Source: Cristatella mucedo
Lineage: Eukaryota; Bryozoa; Phylactolaemata; Cristatellidae
Assembly (NCBI GenBank): GCA_009760855.2
Contig: WPIO01000006.1
Location: 7,282,501 to 7,343,500, forward strand
Direction of reading: 5' to 3'
DNA length: 61,000 nucleotides
In this document: positions 36,907 to 46,255 of the stretch, in pieces
Layout of the letters: the number at the start of each line of letters is the position of its first letter
How positions within the stretch are numbered: position 1 is the stretch's first letter
Made by a program: the position numbers and the translations under genes
The notes under the pieces: model-generated
The model's database searches: none
The model's input: only the letters and a program-made list of their open reading frames with translations
Told to the model about the DNA's origin: nothing

Positions 36907-37872
36907 TCAGGATAACCCTTTAATGTCACGTATCCATGGCAAGTCTTCCCTGTTAGAAATTAAACAGGCTACAACAAACGTTGCACCCAGTAAAACGTTA
37001 AGAGAAGCGATCTCTACAGGAAGGCCTCGGAGTATCCCAGCTCGAAACCGTTTCTCTATACCGAATGCCTTCACGATAGTCAGAGATGGTAAAATAAACC
37101 ATTTCGACCAGTGCAAAGTAACAATAAGGAAAGCTACGTACGGAGCGAACAAGAGAAGCGTAAACAGTGCATACGAAAGCGCTTCTCCTAGCACCAGCGC
37201 GAGCGTTACGATTCCGGCCTCTCGGTCGCTAGCCATGTCTCGGACATTGTTAGCGTGCAGAACTGCCTCGATGTTCAGGGCGAGCGGCAAGGCGTACGGC
37301 AGAGACACCAGGGAAAGGCTACCGGTCTGCGCGAGGTAGGCAAACAGCACGGTCAGCGGGCCGAACGTCAGGAATATGACAATATCGCCGAGGGCAATGA
37401 ACTTCAAGCCCAGTCCACCGGTGTACATAAAGCTGGCCGACAGTCCGCCGAAGTAGACCAGAGCCAGGTGCTCCTCCCTTGCCGGCGAGCAGCAGGCAAG
37501 AAGCAGCACAAAAACACAGCCGACGAAGTAGAAGCAGCCGCCGAGCCAGGCCACGTCGTTCGGCGTCAGCTTGGCGTCCACTAGCGTCCGATCGTCACTG
37601 CTCTGCTGGCGATCGACGCCTCGCATGAAGTCAAAGTAGGTGTTGACGAGATTTCCGGCAGCGTGCACGGAAAGCGCGACTGCCAGTACAAGAATAAATA
37701 TCGCCAGGCTGAACTGGCCGGTCACTTTAAAAGCGACGGCGCTCCCGAGAGCCACCGGCGTGCAGCTTGCAGCGAAGCTCCACGGCCTCAGCGCTGCCAA
37801 GTAAACCCTGACCGGACGGTGGAAAGACAGCCGCGCAGCCTTGCCGCCGCCGTTTGCTGTAGGGCTCTCCAT
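36907..37872 (-). CDS. UBIAD1: UbiA prenyltransferase domain-containing protein 1 (UBIAD1)
   Basis: A 321-residue intronless gene. UBIAD1 (TERE1) is a polytopic membrane prenyltransferase of the ER/Golgi that attaches a geranylgeranyl group to menadione to make menaquinone-4 and is also linked to sterol regulation and coenzyme Q. Visible features: RPWSFAASCTPVALGSA (29-45) at the first membrane segment, the first Asp-rich motif NTYFDFMRGVD (77-87) with SDDRTLVD following, YFGGLSASFMYTGG (140-153), FGPLTVLFAY, and the second Asp motif HANNVRDMASDREAGIVT (206-223). Both Asp motifs, which bind Mg and the prenyl diphosphate, are intact. About eight to nine hydrophobic segments. Length fits the family (vertebrate proteins are near 340). 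The ATG at 37872 has a strong context (ACCATGG). The 5' flank is GC- and CpG-rich. Confidence 0.96.
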   Translation of the reverse strand: MESPTANGGGKAARLSFHRPVRVYLAALRPWSFAASCTPVALGSAVAFKVTGQFSLAIFILVLAVALSVHAAGNLVNTYFDFMRGVDRQQSSDDRTLVDAKLTPNDVAWLGGCFYFVGCVFVLLLACCSPAREEHLALVYFGGLSASFMYTGGLGLKFIALGDIVIFLTFGPLTVLFAYLAQTGSLSLVSLPYALPLALNIEAVLHANNVRDMASDREAGIVTLALVLGEALSYALFTLLLFAPYVAFLIVTLHWSKWFILPSLTIVKAFGIEKRFRAGILRGLPVEIASLNVLLGATFVVACLISNREDLPWIRDIKGLS

Positions 37873-38030
37873 GGTACGGATCTGGAAAGCGGGCGCCGCC
37901 CGGCGTCGCGCTCAGCTCGGCTCCGCCGCCGCGAGAGGCTCGCCGATCGGATGAGCCATGACGATCGGCGATTTATGCGGGCAATAAAGGGAAACGCTGT
38001 ACATTTACATCAGCTTCCGGCATAGATAGC
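37873..38030 (-). promoter_or_regulatory. CpG-rich 5' flank, probable UBIAD1 promoter
   Basis: Dense CpG for about 100 bases before the UBIAD1 start (GGGCGCCGCCCGGCGTCGCG on the plus strand), then ATTTATGCGGGCAATAAAGG, whose complement gives a TATA-like CATAAA about 100 bases before the ATG. Promoter role is inferred from position and composition. Confidence 0.5.
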
Positions 38031-38123
38031 CGAGCTGGGTTACCGGGATGTAATGTATGGCGGATTGCTTGGGGCCACTTAGCTGAAGCCGCGTTCACTC
38101 GATGAGTCTGTACTGCTTCAATC

Positions 38124-38480
38124 TTGGGTGCATACGTCACCAATACTGAGGTCAGTTCAAGACTTATGGACGACTCGACGAAGACTCGGAAGCTTAGCGC
38201 GGTTCGGTTCTACTTCACGGCCGAGACTGACGTAAGACCGATGTACGAATGGCCAATCGTAGACGCCTTCACGGGTACGGGCACGCCTTCTTTAATGCCT
38301 TTGAAAAGCCAGCCGGACGGCTTAACGGGCGAAATCATCACCCGAGCGTTCCGCGCGAGCCCTTGTGTACGAGGCACTGCGAGCTCGTCACATGAGAATC
38401 GGATCACTAGGCGGATGGCGATAAATGCAGTAGTCGAAGGTCATAGTTCACCCGGAGGCTCATCGCCGAACGCCAATTCC
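38124..38480 (+). mobile_element. Fragment related to the TIR element at 40139-41439
   Basis: Shares with 40975-41270, in order: CATACGTCACCAATAC, ACTCGACGAAGACTCG, TGGCCAATCGTAGACGCC and GCGTTCCGCGCGAGCCC. No TIR is seen at either end, and the right side is cut by a minus-strand LINE-A tail. A CpG-rich element remnant, not a gene. Confidence 0.6.
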
Positions 38481-38483
38481 TAG

Positions 38484-38760
38484 ATAATAATAATAATAAT
38501 AATAATGCACTTGATAATGCGCCCTCAGAGAACTCACGTCTCTTTGTAGGCGCTTTACATTTGCTGCAAAGGGAAATGCGATCGAATGGTGAGTAATAGC
38601 ATGCTTGATAAACAAACAACACGAATAACATGGTTAGGGGTGACATGCACAGGGTCAGCATGCAAATGTGATTAGTGGCAGCATGCAGTGTTAGCGCGCA
38701 TAAGCACATCAAGGACGAATCACAGGGACCCACTAGATGCTGTCCTAAATAGGTGTGTCT
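38484..38760 (-). mobile_element. LINE-A 3' fragment (minus strand)
   Basis: (AAT)n tail at 38484-38507, hairpin, 3' UTR with ACATGCACAGGGTCAGCATG, ending within the last codons (CCTAAATAGGTGTG). Confidence 0.9.
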
Positions 38761-39015
38761 TTCCCATGGCGAAAGCAATTATTTCGCGATCGGCATTCCG
38801 GCTGAAAGCATTCTGTCGGTGGCTGGACTGGCGGCGGCCTTCTGTGCGAACTTCTCGATTGCAGACGCTTCGCTCGCTTGTACTCCGCGTTGCACGTGCA
38901 CTGCGAGCGGGCAGCTGACCGTACGGCGCCCGCGGGCGTCTCCGTTTAGCGACGGAAATGCCGCCGAACCCGCCCCTCGATTGCAGACGCTGCGCTGGCT
39001 CGCCGTCAGAGCAAG

Positions 39016-39264
39016 ATGGCCGCTGCCAGCGGCCTGCTAACCGGCGGCCTAACTTGGCGAAGTCTCGCCGCGCAACGGCTCCGGCTCGCTTTATTTAGCG
39101 GCGAACGCTTGCCAAACAGTGGAGCCGCGGTCACGAGCGGCAGGCTTGGCGCTTGGGCGCTGCATGCCGCGCGCTCGCAGCTCGGCTGCAATTGTCGGAG
39201 AGTGGCTCGCTCTTTGGACGACGTCGCCCGTGGCAGCTCCGTCTTTCGGCAGCGTCATCTTGGG
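39016..39264 (+). CDS. Candidate first coding exon, mitochondrial-targeting-like N-terminus
   Basis: ATG in strong context (AAGATGG) in a CpG-rich stretch, open for 83 codons to a good donor CTTGGG|GTAAGC, phase 0. The peptide starts MAAASGLLTGGLTWRSLAAQ and is rich in Ala, Leu, Ser and Arg, with almost no acidic residue in the first 30, as in mitochondrial presequences. I do not recognise the protein. Downstream exons were not identified; a distant acceptor such as TTTCTTTCAG near 41630 would join in phase but gives only 19 more codons. It faces UBIAD1 head to head, about 1.1 kb away. It could instead be 5' UTR or chance open sequence in GC-rich DNA. Confidence 0.45.
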
Positions 39265-39803
39265 GTAAGCACAGACTCGGGCGAAACGACTTTTTTTTTC
39301 GCCTGCGCGAATGATTACGCGCAAAGTTTGGCCGCAAAATTCAAAAATGCCGGTGACTAATCGCTTTCGTTCGGTCCGCTCCGCCACCGCGGCTCGCGCG
39401 AGGGCAAGGGCAGGCGCAGCGACAGCAGGTTTCTCTAGAGTTCTCGCTACCGGGCGTTAGCACGGCTGCTGACTCGTCGGGAGGCCACTGCGTCGAGTCC
39501 AACAGGCTGCCGCGTCATCTCCTTGCTTAGGCGTCGAGTCGCGCAGGCGAGAGCCCTTTCTGGGCGGACGCGCTCTGCGCGATCTCACTGGACGACCAGT
39601 AGCCACCGCCACCGCAGCCCCTCACACGAAAGCCAGCCTCGTTCTGCTACTCGTGCCGGAATTGCCATTTTGCACCTTTTTGCGTTCGTATCGGAATATT
39701 TTGACGATCGGGAGATCGCGTGCAGTTTCAAATCTCTCACTCGAGTCTGCACTCACAGTCCGGAGAGTTGCGGCGCACTCTACCGTTTGAAGCAGTCGCT
39801 GTA

Positions 39804-39898
39804 ATGTCGGATCAACCAAATCGGGCAGTGGCAGCAGCTGGCTTGAGCTACCCGAGTTTGGGAGCGCCCCATCAAGATAGTACTCGAGTCACGGGTCG
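39804..39898 (+). CDS. Second candidate first exon (weak)
   Basis: ATG with G at -3, open for 31 codons (MSDQPNRAVAAAGLSY, then TRVTG) to a donor GGTCG|GTAAAG, phase 2. It lies 540 bases past the other candidate exon, on the same strand, in CpG-rich DNA. It could be an alternative first exon of the same gene or a separate gene. No domain and no downstream exon found. Confidence 0.25.
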
Positions 39899-39949
39899 GT
39901 AAAGAAAATTCGCGACGTGCCGAGAGTCATTACCGCGCCGGTAGCGAAT

Positions 39950-40120
39950 AGGACTAAGCTTTACTTTAGCGGAGCTAAGGTGCTCGCTCTTCGCGTCCCA
40001 GGTCGTGGGTTCGAGTCGTGCGCTGGGCGATTAAATATTGCCCGCTGAAAGCGGTGGTTATAGCCGTAAAGGCTCCTCTGCCGCTATGTAAATGAGGCTG
40101 TTAAATCAGCAAAGCTGAAC
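39950..40120 (+). mobile_element. tRNA-derived SINE-2
   Basis: A-box-like TTTAGCGGAGCTAAGGTGCT, B box GGGTTCGAGTCG, then the family body GAAAGCGGTGGTTATAGCCG and the tail GAGGCTGTTAAATCAGC. A tRNA fold was not computed; the boxes and four copies support the call. Confidence 0.8.
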
Positions 40121-40138
40121 AGCCATGAGCTCGACTAA

Positions 40139-41439
40139 AGCCTGGTTTAGACGGGGAGTCTTGCCTCCTACCAACTCGAATACGGGGTGTACCGACAACT
40201 GAATGTGTGACTACTCACCCTACGACAATTGGCCTGTACCAACCGGCCTATGCGACAATTTATCTGTATGAGAACTGATCTTTGACAAGTGGCCCTAAGA
40301 TCAGAAATGGGCAATATAAATAAAACTGGTGCAGGTCGGTATTATTTGATCAAATTAGGTTATATATATATATATATATATAATTAGATTATAGACTATT
40401 ATAAGGATTGAATATCAGCTAGTATAAATAAAGAAAATTGATAATTTGTGAAGATAATAATAGTTGAACGTAAAATACATATAAACCATGGAGTCAGCGA
40501 TACAGTACGCAATTTCCGAGAGTCGAAACGCTACTTTGATACATAGAAACATTGAATACTGGAAATTAATCGTAATGCAAGCGGCATTACAATATTTTGT
40601 AGTATAGTTAGTTAAGAAGCTACAGTAATAATAAAATCAATTTTATCTAGAACGTAACGAACATTATGACACTTATAAGAGAAAACATTGTTTTACTAAT
40701 AATCCTGTTGCATAATTATAAAAATATTTCAGACAGTCATGAATTCAATCTTAATTTTTTGTATCAATTGTTTAAAATAAAAATTGTGTATTATTCTTAT
40801 AAGTTGGCATATAGATCAATTGTTGTATAGGCCAGTTAGTACAGGCCAGTTGCCGTAGGTCCAATAGTCGCAGCCCAGGTGGTATATAGATCAATTGGCG
40901 TATAGGCTGGTTGGTTTAGGCCAATTGTCGTAGAGTCAGTAGTCGTAGGTTCAATAGTCACCCAACTGAATACGGTTTATACGTCACCAATACCGTGGAG
41001 AAAGCATGACTTATGCGAAGACTCGGCGAAGACTTAGCAGCCAAACCCAGCTCTACTTTGTCAGCCACGACTTAACAAATGACCAATCGTAGACGCCGAC
41101 CAGGCTGCGCCTACAGCGTTGCTTAGCAAGGAATAGCGAATGACGTGACCAGCAAAATCACCAATGCGTTCTTGGCAAGTCCCCGTTTACGGGACACGCT
41201 AAGTTCGGAGTTTAAGAATCAGATTTTGAGGCGGCGAGCTATAAAGGCCATAGCGCACACGGTTTCATTCTACCCTGTAATCGCGGTAGCGAGGCACAAG
41301 TGAGAACCGCCATTGTCATCTCATGAACGCTCAGTGGGCCGAGCGAGTAGGGAGCCAGACTTGGAGCAAGACTGCCGTCTTGATCTCCTAAATAACCGGA
41401 CTGGTTGGTAGGAATCAGGACTCTCGTCTAAACCAGGCT
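40139..41439. mobile_element. Non-autonomous DNA transposon with 36-bp TIRs and TAA target duplication
   Basis: AGCCTGGTTTAGACG at 40139-40153 is mirrored at 41425-41439. The inverted match extends to about 36 bases (40139-40175 and 41404-41439) with few changes. TAA flanks both ends (40136-40138 and 41440-41442). A 3-bp TAA target duplication is characteristic of PIF/Harbinger elements. There is no transposase frame. About 780 bases of it belong to a nested element. The family name is inference; the TIRs and TSD are seen directly. Confidence 0.8.
40186..40967. mobile_element. Nested inverted-repeat element with 8-bp direct flanks
   Basis: Inside the previous element. The left arm (about 40190-40280: CTACGACAATTGGCCTGTAC, CCAACCGGCCTATGCG) is the diverged inverted copy of the right arm (about 40880-40967: GGCCAATTGTCGTAGAGTC). 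GAATACGG flanks it on both sides (40178-40185 and 40968-40975), as an 8-bp target duplication would. The centre is AT-rich, with (TA)n at 40362-40384. No coding capacity. An 8-bp duplication would suit hAT elements, but the ends cannot be fixed. Confidence 0.65.
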
Positions 41440-41442
41440 TAA

Positions 41443-42285
41443 GGATGCGACATCGAAGTAGCATTAAGAATTCAGCCGTAGAATCTCAAGCTGCTCCACC
41501 ACGATGCCAGACCGAGACCAAATAGACAATATCGATGGAGCCTTTTGGTGTACGTCAAAAGCCTCGAAGCGGAACCTGGCGTAAAGAGCGCACTGTTTCC
41601 TTGAAGGAGTGCAACCAATTTTTCTTTCAGACGAGACTAGAGTGGCACCTAGAGCTCACGAAATCAAGTGTGGGCCGCTTTTATTTGTAGTGCTGAACGG
41701 GCGTGCATCTGCAAAGAAGAAGCGCCCGCATTGGAACTGGACGAGGGCGTAGACATCTTGAGCGCCGAGTGCGCTTTGGCATGCCGGCTCTGTGCCGTCG
41801 TTGCAATTAGGTGAGTTGAAGAAAAGATAAGTCTGGAAAGCTGCTGAAGTGGAGAAACTCGCGTTTGAAAAGTTTCGGTGACACGAATGGTAAATTCGGC
41901 GCCTGTTGTCGATATTGACGTCACTACATCTAGAGCATCTAGAAGCCTCATTCGGCGATGCTCAATCGAGGGTGCATAAATCATCAGTGCTTGCATTTTT
42001 GCAGTGTGGTGTGCTTTAATTTGTTTAAACACTTACTGCAATTTTCGAGCTTCAAATTTAGCTATCTTAAAAGAATCTACGCAAATATTCACATAAAGTG
42101 GTTTCGCGGCTTGGAGAAATATTGTGCTTAAATCACAAACAATGGCAATGCAGCGCATTCTGTGTCAGAGCATTCTGCAGTACTGGGAGTCAGCCATAGA
42201 AACCTTGCAAGTATAAAATCCATTGACTTAAAGTGCTCTGGCGTAACACTAAAAGCACCAATAATCACGTGCTGGGTGCCAAAAC
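41443..42285. other. No gene recognised; one unexplained minus-strand frame
   Basis: A minus-strand frame of about 110 codons runs from an ATG at 41996 to 41664 (MQALMIYAPSIEHRRMRLL, later ending ALQIKAAHT). No domain, no repeat copy in the window and no splice context. It may be chance. Confidence 0.25.
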
Positions 42286-42287
42286 CA

Positions 42288-42860
42288 GTTAAATAATAAT
42301 AAAACATTTGATAAAGCGCCCCAGAGAACTCAATCTCTTTCTAGGCACTTTACAATTGCTGCAAAGGAATTAAGATCGAATGGTTAGTGGTAGCATGCTC
42401 AATTAGCAACAATAATAACATGGTTAGGAGTGACATGCACAGGGTCAGCATGCAAGTATGGTTAGTGGCAGCATTCACAGTGTCAGCACGCATTAGTGTC
42501 AGCACGCATAAGCACATAAAGGAAGAGTCAGAGGGACCCACTAAATACTGTGACAAATAGATACGTTTTATGTTTTGTTTTAAATTTGGTCAAGTCGGGA
42601 GATGTCGTGACACAAGTCGGGAGTTAGTTGCAGGCATTAAGAGCAGACGAACTAAAGGCACTGTCTCAAAAGGATTTTAGGTTTGTACGAGGTATAGGTA
42701 AACCGGTAAATTCCTAAAAGTGGGTGGTACGATACTCAGCTTGTTGGGGAAATAGATCTGAGAGGTAGGATGGAACCAAAGAACGAAGTGATCTGAAAGT
42801 GAGTGACACAACCATTTAAACTTCAAAGTATTAAAACTAAAAGAAATGCGAAGGCCGTAC
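42288..42860 (-). mobile_element. LINE-A copy (minus strand), decayed
   Basis: ATT tail, hairpin (CAATCTCTTTCTAGGCACTT), 3' UTR with a duplicated GTGTCAGCACGCAT unit near 42480-42500, and decayed coding sequence up to about 42860. Confidence 0.8.
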
Positions 42861-44110
42861 ACTCTACCCAGAACCTGAATTCATCGAAGACTCGTTCGGC
42901 CTACAGGATTGGAAGCAGAAAAAGGGTGACTTAGTTTTGATTCGCCCCACATTAGTTTGAAAAAATTAACCACATTGAAAGTGAGGTCGAGTGACTAATC
43001 CTCTCGCAAGTCTTGCATTTCTCTCAAAGACTAAAGGTTATGAATATGCTAGCGAGGGTTCGACTCTCGTGACGATGCTATCCCCAGATTCTACTGCTCA
43101 AAGTCGCTCACATTTGGCTAAGCTTACTGTCTACAATTGACCACAAAAACATCTTATCTGCATAGGAGGAATCAATCTATAATCTCTATCCAGACACTTG
43201 ACATATGCCGAAAGACCCGAGCACACGACTCTGGTCGTTTTAAAGGCGAGTACCATATCCCTTGACCGAACCAGGCGGTATAAAAAATTCCCACTGTAGC
43301 CTCGTCTCGAGCACAGGTACTATTCATCTGTATAAAAATGCATCCTATATATATTTGCAAATACATTTATGTTACGTAGATAATAAACCAGCTAAACTCT
43401 TTGAATTCTTGCCTTCAACTACCACCAACAGGACGCGGCTACTGATCACTTGACATTTAGCACAGCCACTTCAGGTCACTATTGGCCACATTAATAATAA
43501 AAATAGCGATAATAGTAATAATAGATCTCTTGATATCACCCAAAGAAAACTATATCTCATCTCTTGCATATCCCCCAAAGAAAACTATATCTCCGTGCAG
43601 GCACTTTACAAAAATGTCATTAGGGCTTACAACTTTTGGGATCACGAGATCCAGAATATGGCCACCAATATGATTAGCACGACTAGTCCGTTGGAATATG
43701 CCGAAGTTCTCCTGAGAGAAAAAGAATAAACAGACCTTGCTGATAGTATATGGTCGTCGACGTGAATTTTAAAGTCTCCAGCAATCAATAGAGAAATGAT
43801 AAACCCGATAAACTCGTCCAGATCAGACGTCAGAAGGTCACTCAATCACAACTGTAAGAGGCATTATCATTAATGGGGATCTGATCAGTGCTATAGTTCG
43901 CCTAAAACACAAGCGGCCAAAACTGGGCTCCGAAAGCGACAGTTTATTGTGGGCTTGCTAATTGTGGGTTATGCGCCGGGGCGAGCGCTTTATGTGGGTG
44001 GTGTGAACCGGTCTTTCTTGTTTATCAAGACGAACCCTCAAAATCCGGAAAAAGCAGCCCACCCGTATTCGTGTGATCTCTGGCGATGGTCCGACCCCGA
44101 AGGTGGACCA
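42861..44110. other. No gene recognised
   Basis: Unique or strongly decayed sequence. At 43495-43600 there are two tandem copies of a piece like the SINE-1 tail (CACCCAAAGAAAACTATATC and CCCCAAAGAAAACTATATCT). A frame at 43949-44137 has no domain. Confidence 0.4.
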
Positions 44111-44114
44111 CTAC

Positions 44115-44285
44115 GGCACAAAAGGTTGCTGATTTAGCAGCCTCATTTGTATATCGGCAAAAGGGCCTTAACGACTATCCCAACCACTCACAGTGGAAAA
44201 TACAGAATCCCCCACTGCAGGACTCGAACCCACGACCGGGTCGCGAAGAGTGAGCACCTCAACTACTCAGACCCAGGGGCAGCAA
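44115..44285 (-). mobile_element. tRNA-derived SINE-2 (minus strand)
   Basis: Tail GCTGATTTAGCAGCCTCATT at 44128-44147, body, then the B box as GGACTCGAACCCACGACC at about 44220-44237 and an A-box region near 44255-44270. Confidence 0.8.
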
Positions 44286-44840
44286 GATACGAGCGGCTAG
44301 CACAGTAGCAAACGGGACTTTACTGTACAGTTTAAGCTACACTTAGCAGTTCGTCGCCGCACGTTCGGACTCTCTTTTGTTCTCTCAAACGCCTCTCGCT
44401 TGGGCCACTGAAGCCGCAGCCCTGAACTCGATCTGGTCTTGCGTTTTCCTCTTCCATCTGAACTCATAAACCCGGGCTTCCCCGATCTTGATTCCCATCT
44501 CTTGAGTTACTCGATCTCATTGTTTTGCTTCAAACCCTCGGTTAGTGGCATTAATTTGCCCACCTACCAGCCTAGCTCCTTGATTAATGTAGTGCATTAG
44601 CCAGCGATGCCCTTACCGTGACCGATGACACCTTGAGCTCGTCATCTGCTCATGGCTCCATTCTTAGCAGGTTAGATCTAACTGTCACAGATTAACACCT
44701 CGCTCCCGCTGCTTCAAGTTAATTAATGACTAATCAACCTTCCCGAGGTTCTACGTGGCCAGATCTCCTCTCCAGGATGTTCTAGGCGCCATTGTTATAC
44801 TCGCTAAGGCAAGGGCTCAAATCGCTAACGTGAGGCCCCG
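44286..44840. other. No gene recognised
   Basis: Pyrimidine-rich at 44380-44560 and otherwise unremarkable. Not matched elsewhere in the window. Confidence 0.4.
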
Positions 44841-45224
44841 GTGCAAAGGTATGGACGAGCTTTATTGCTGACGAAACTCCAATGCCGCCGGCTTTTCACC
44901 GGTATATCAGCGCAGCTCCTATGATTTGAATGCCGTGTTTTGAGTCACTAGCTCCACTGGTATTAGCCAGGCATAGGCAAGGGCTAGCAGGCTTTTTAGG
45001 CTGTGATGGCGGCTAAGGAATTTAGTTCAATACCTGATGTAGAACTTTCCGTAACAATGCTAAAAAACGTGCGCAGACCCCCAAAAAGTTCTCCGTTTTG
45101 GCCATAGCCCTGCATAGAAGCCACTATTCTGATAAATGCAGCATGTCTTCGCATGCATCAGTTTGGCTTGCCATTCTTCCTCAGCGTCTGGTCTGTCTCA
45201 AGCGTACGCCCTGAGGACCAGATA

Positions 45225-45370
45225 GAATCTAAATATAATTCATTTCTATAGAGCCCTAAGGAAGCTTAATCTTCATTCGGGCACTTAACATTTGCCACTC
45301 GCAGGCTCGAAAACAAAACTTCTGCCAGACCTCGGTCGGGGCGAGCACTTTAACCACTGGGCAAAACCAA
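45225..45370 (-). mobile_element. SINE-1 (minus strand), only in copy 1
   Basis: Tail, then CGCAGGCTCGAAAAC (B box region) and CGGGGCGAGCACTTTAACCA (A box region) on the minus strand. Copy 2 lacks it at the equivalent place (about 53625), so it was inserted after the duplication or lost from copy 2. Confidence 0.75.
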
Positions 45371-45520
45371 CGCTTCGGTCTCAAGGGGAGAGCTTATTAA
45401 AGCGTAGGCTGCCGTCGGTGCCCGGTTGAGGGCTTTTTTTCGAATGCGTTTCCTGCTGTCGATGCTCATCTGGGAGGTAGTTTCCGAAGCGCTCTCATCT
45501 TAACTTCGCAGTCCAAATAC

Positions 45521-45535
45521 TTTACGTGATGAAGT
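45521..45535 (+). promoter_or_regulatory. Conserved upstream motif, copy 1
   Basis: TTTACGTGATGAAGTA lies about 75 bases before the candidate start codon and is unchanged in copy 2 (53731-53745). The ACGTGA core resembles bZIP binding sites. Regulatory role is inference. Confidence 0.3.
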
Positions 45536-45604
45536 ACGGTGACCTAAAGCAGCCATGACTTTGTGAACACTCGTTTAACTGCTCAGATTTTTGAATCCTA
45601 CAAA

Positions 45605-45656
45605 ATGAGGTCGGTCGCTACTCTACTGACCGTGGCTATGGTGGCGTGCATGTCCC
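45605..45656 (+). CDS. Candidate signal-peptide exon, copy 1
   Basis: ATG opens MRSVATLLTVAMVACMS and ends at donor TCCC|GTAAGT, phase 1. The 52-base exon has an equal-length counterpart at 53813-53864 (MKSIATILVMIMVACMP) with the same donor. Changes between the two are largely conservative and hydrophobicity is kept, as expected for a signal peptide under constraint. About 220 bases upstream are also conserved, probably 5' UTR and promoter. The next exon is not certain: the acceptor TTTCAG at 49105-49110 would join in frame to the Cys-rich frame of copy 1, but not in copy 2. The function is unknown. Confidence 0.5.
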
Positions 45657-46035
45657 GTAAGTACTTCACCATGACGATGAGTATGCTTTAGCACCGCGCT
45701 TCGATTTGTGCCACATTCCGGAGTCCGCATACTACGCGAATTAACCGTTCCGGACCATTACCTGTGGACAGCCGGTTGCAGTCACGGCATCTGGTTGTCC
45801 AGCCAATCGCTTGATATGATGCCTAGCAGAGAGATCTGTGGAAGTGCACTTGTGACGCTTTGGGCTAAGGCGCAAATCTGAGAGGTGCACCACAAATGTT
45901 ACGATTACCGGCCATAACCATATTGTGGATCGACAAATGGATTTTCTCACTGGTAATGAAGCTCCGTTTTGACATCTTGTCTGTAAAACGTCAAAACGGA
46001 GATAATCTGACAGTTTGTCTTTCATGACCAGTAAA

Positions 46036-46190
46036 TAAATAAATAAAATGAATATAATTCATTTGTATAGCACCCCAAGAGAACTAAATCTCTATAGGCA
46101 CTTCGCATATGCCTCAGGGCTCGAGCCCACGACCTTAGTCGGGGCGAGCACCTTAACCGCTGGACCAACCCAGCTCGGCAGTCGAGTACT
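46036..46190 (-). mobile_element. SINE-1 (minus strand)
   Basis: Tail TATAGCACCCCAAGAGAACT, B box GGGCTCGAGCCCACGACC, A box region GGCGAGCACCTTAACCGC, starting in (AAAT)n. Absent from copy 2, which has LINE pieces near this point. Confidence 0.85.
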
Positions 46191-46255
46191 AATACAGTCT
46201 CATCAATCGGTAGCGAGGCTGCCTTATTACAGAAAGGTGCATTAGATGACACCAA

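Noticed and set aside
37255-38025. Plus-strand frames of 109 and 120 codons opposite UBIAD1
   Set aside because: Antisense shadows of the UBIAD1 coding region.
39091-39387. Minus-strand 98-codon frame over the CpG-rich region
   Set aside because: It has no ATG at its start and lies antisense to the better-supported exon at 39016-39264.
39950-40120. Functional tRNA gene
   Set aside because: The A- and B-box-like parts are followed by the conserved SINE-2 body and tail and are repeated at three other loci, so it is a SINE head and not a tRNA gene.
41664-41996. Minus-strand frame of about 110 codons
   Set aside because: No domain, no splice context and no second copy. Kept only as an unexplained frame.
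44286-44840. LTR retrotransposon end
   Set aside because: Pyrimidine-rich sequence only. No paired LTR, primer binding site or gag/pol similarity was seen.
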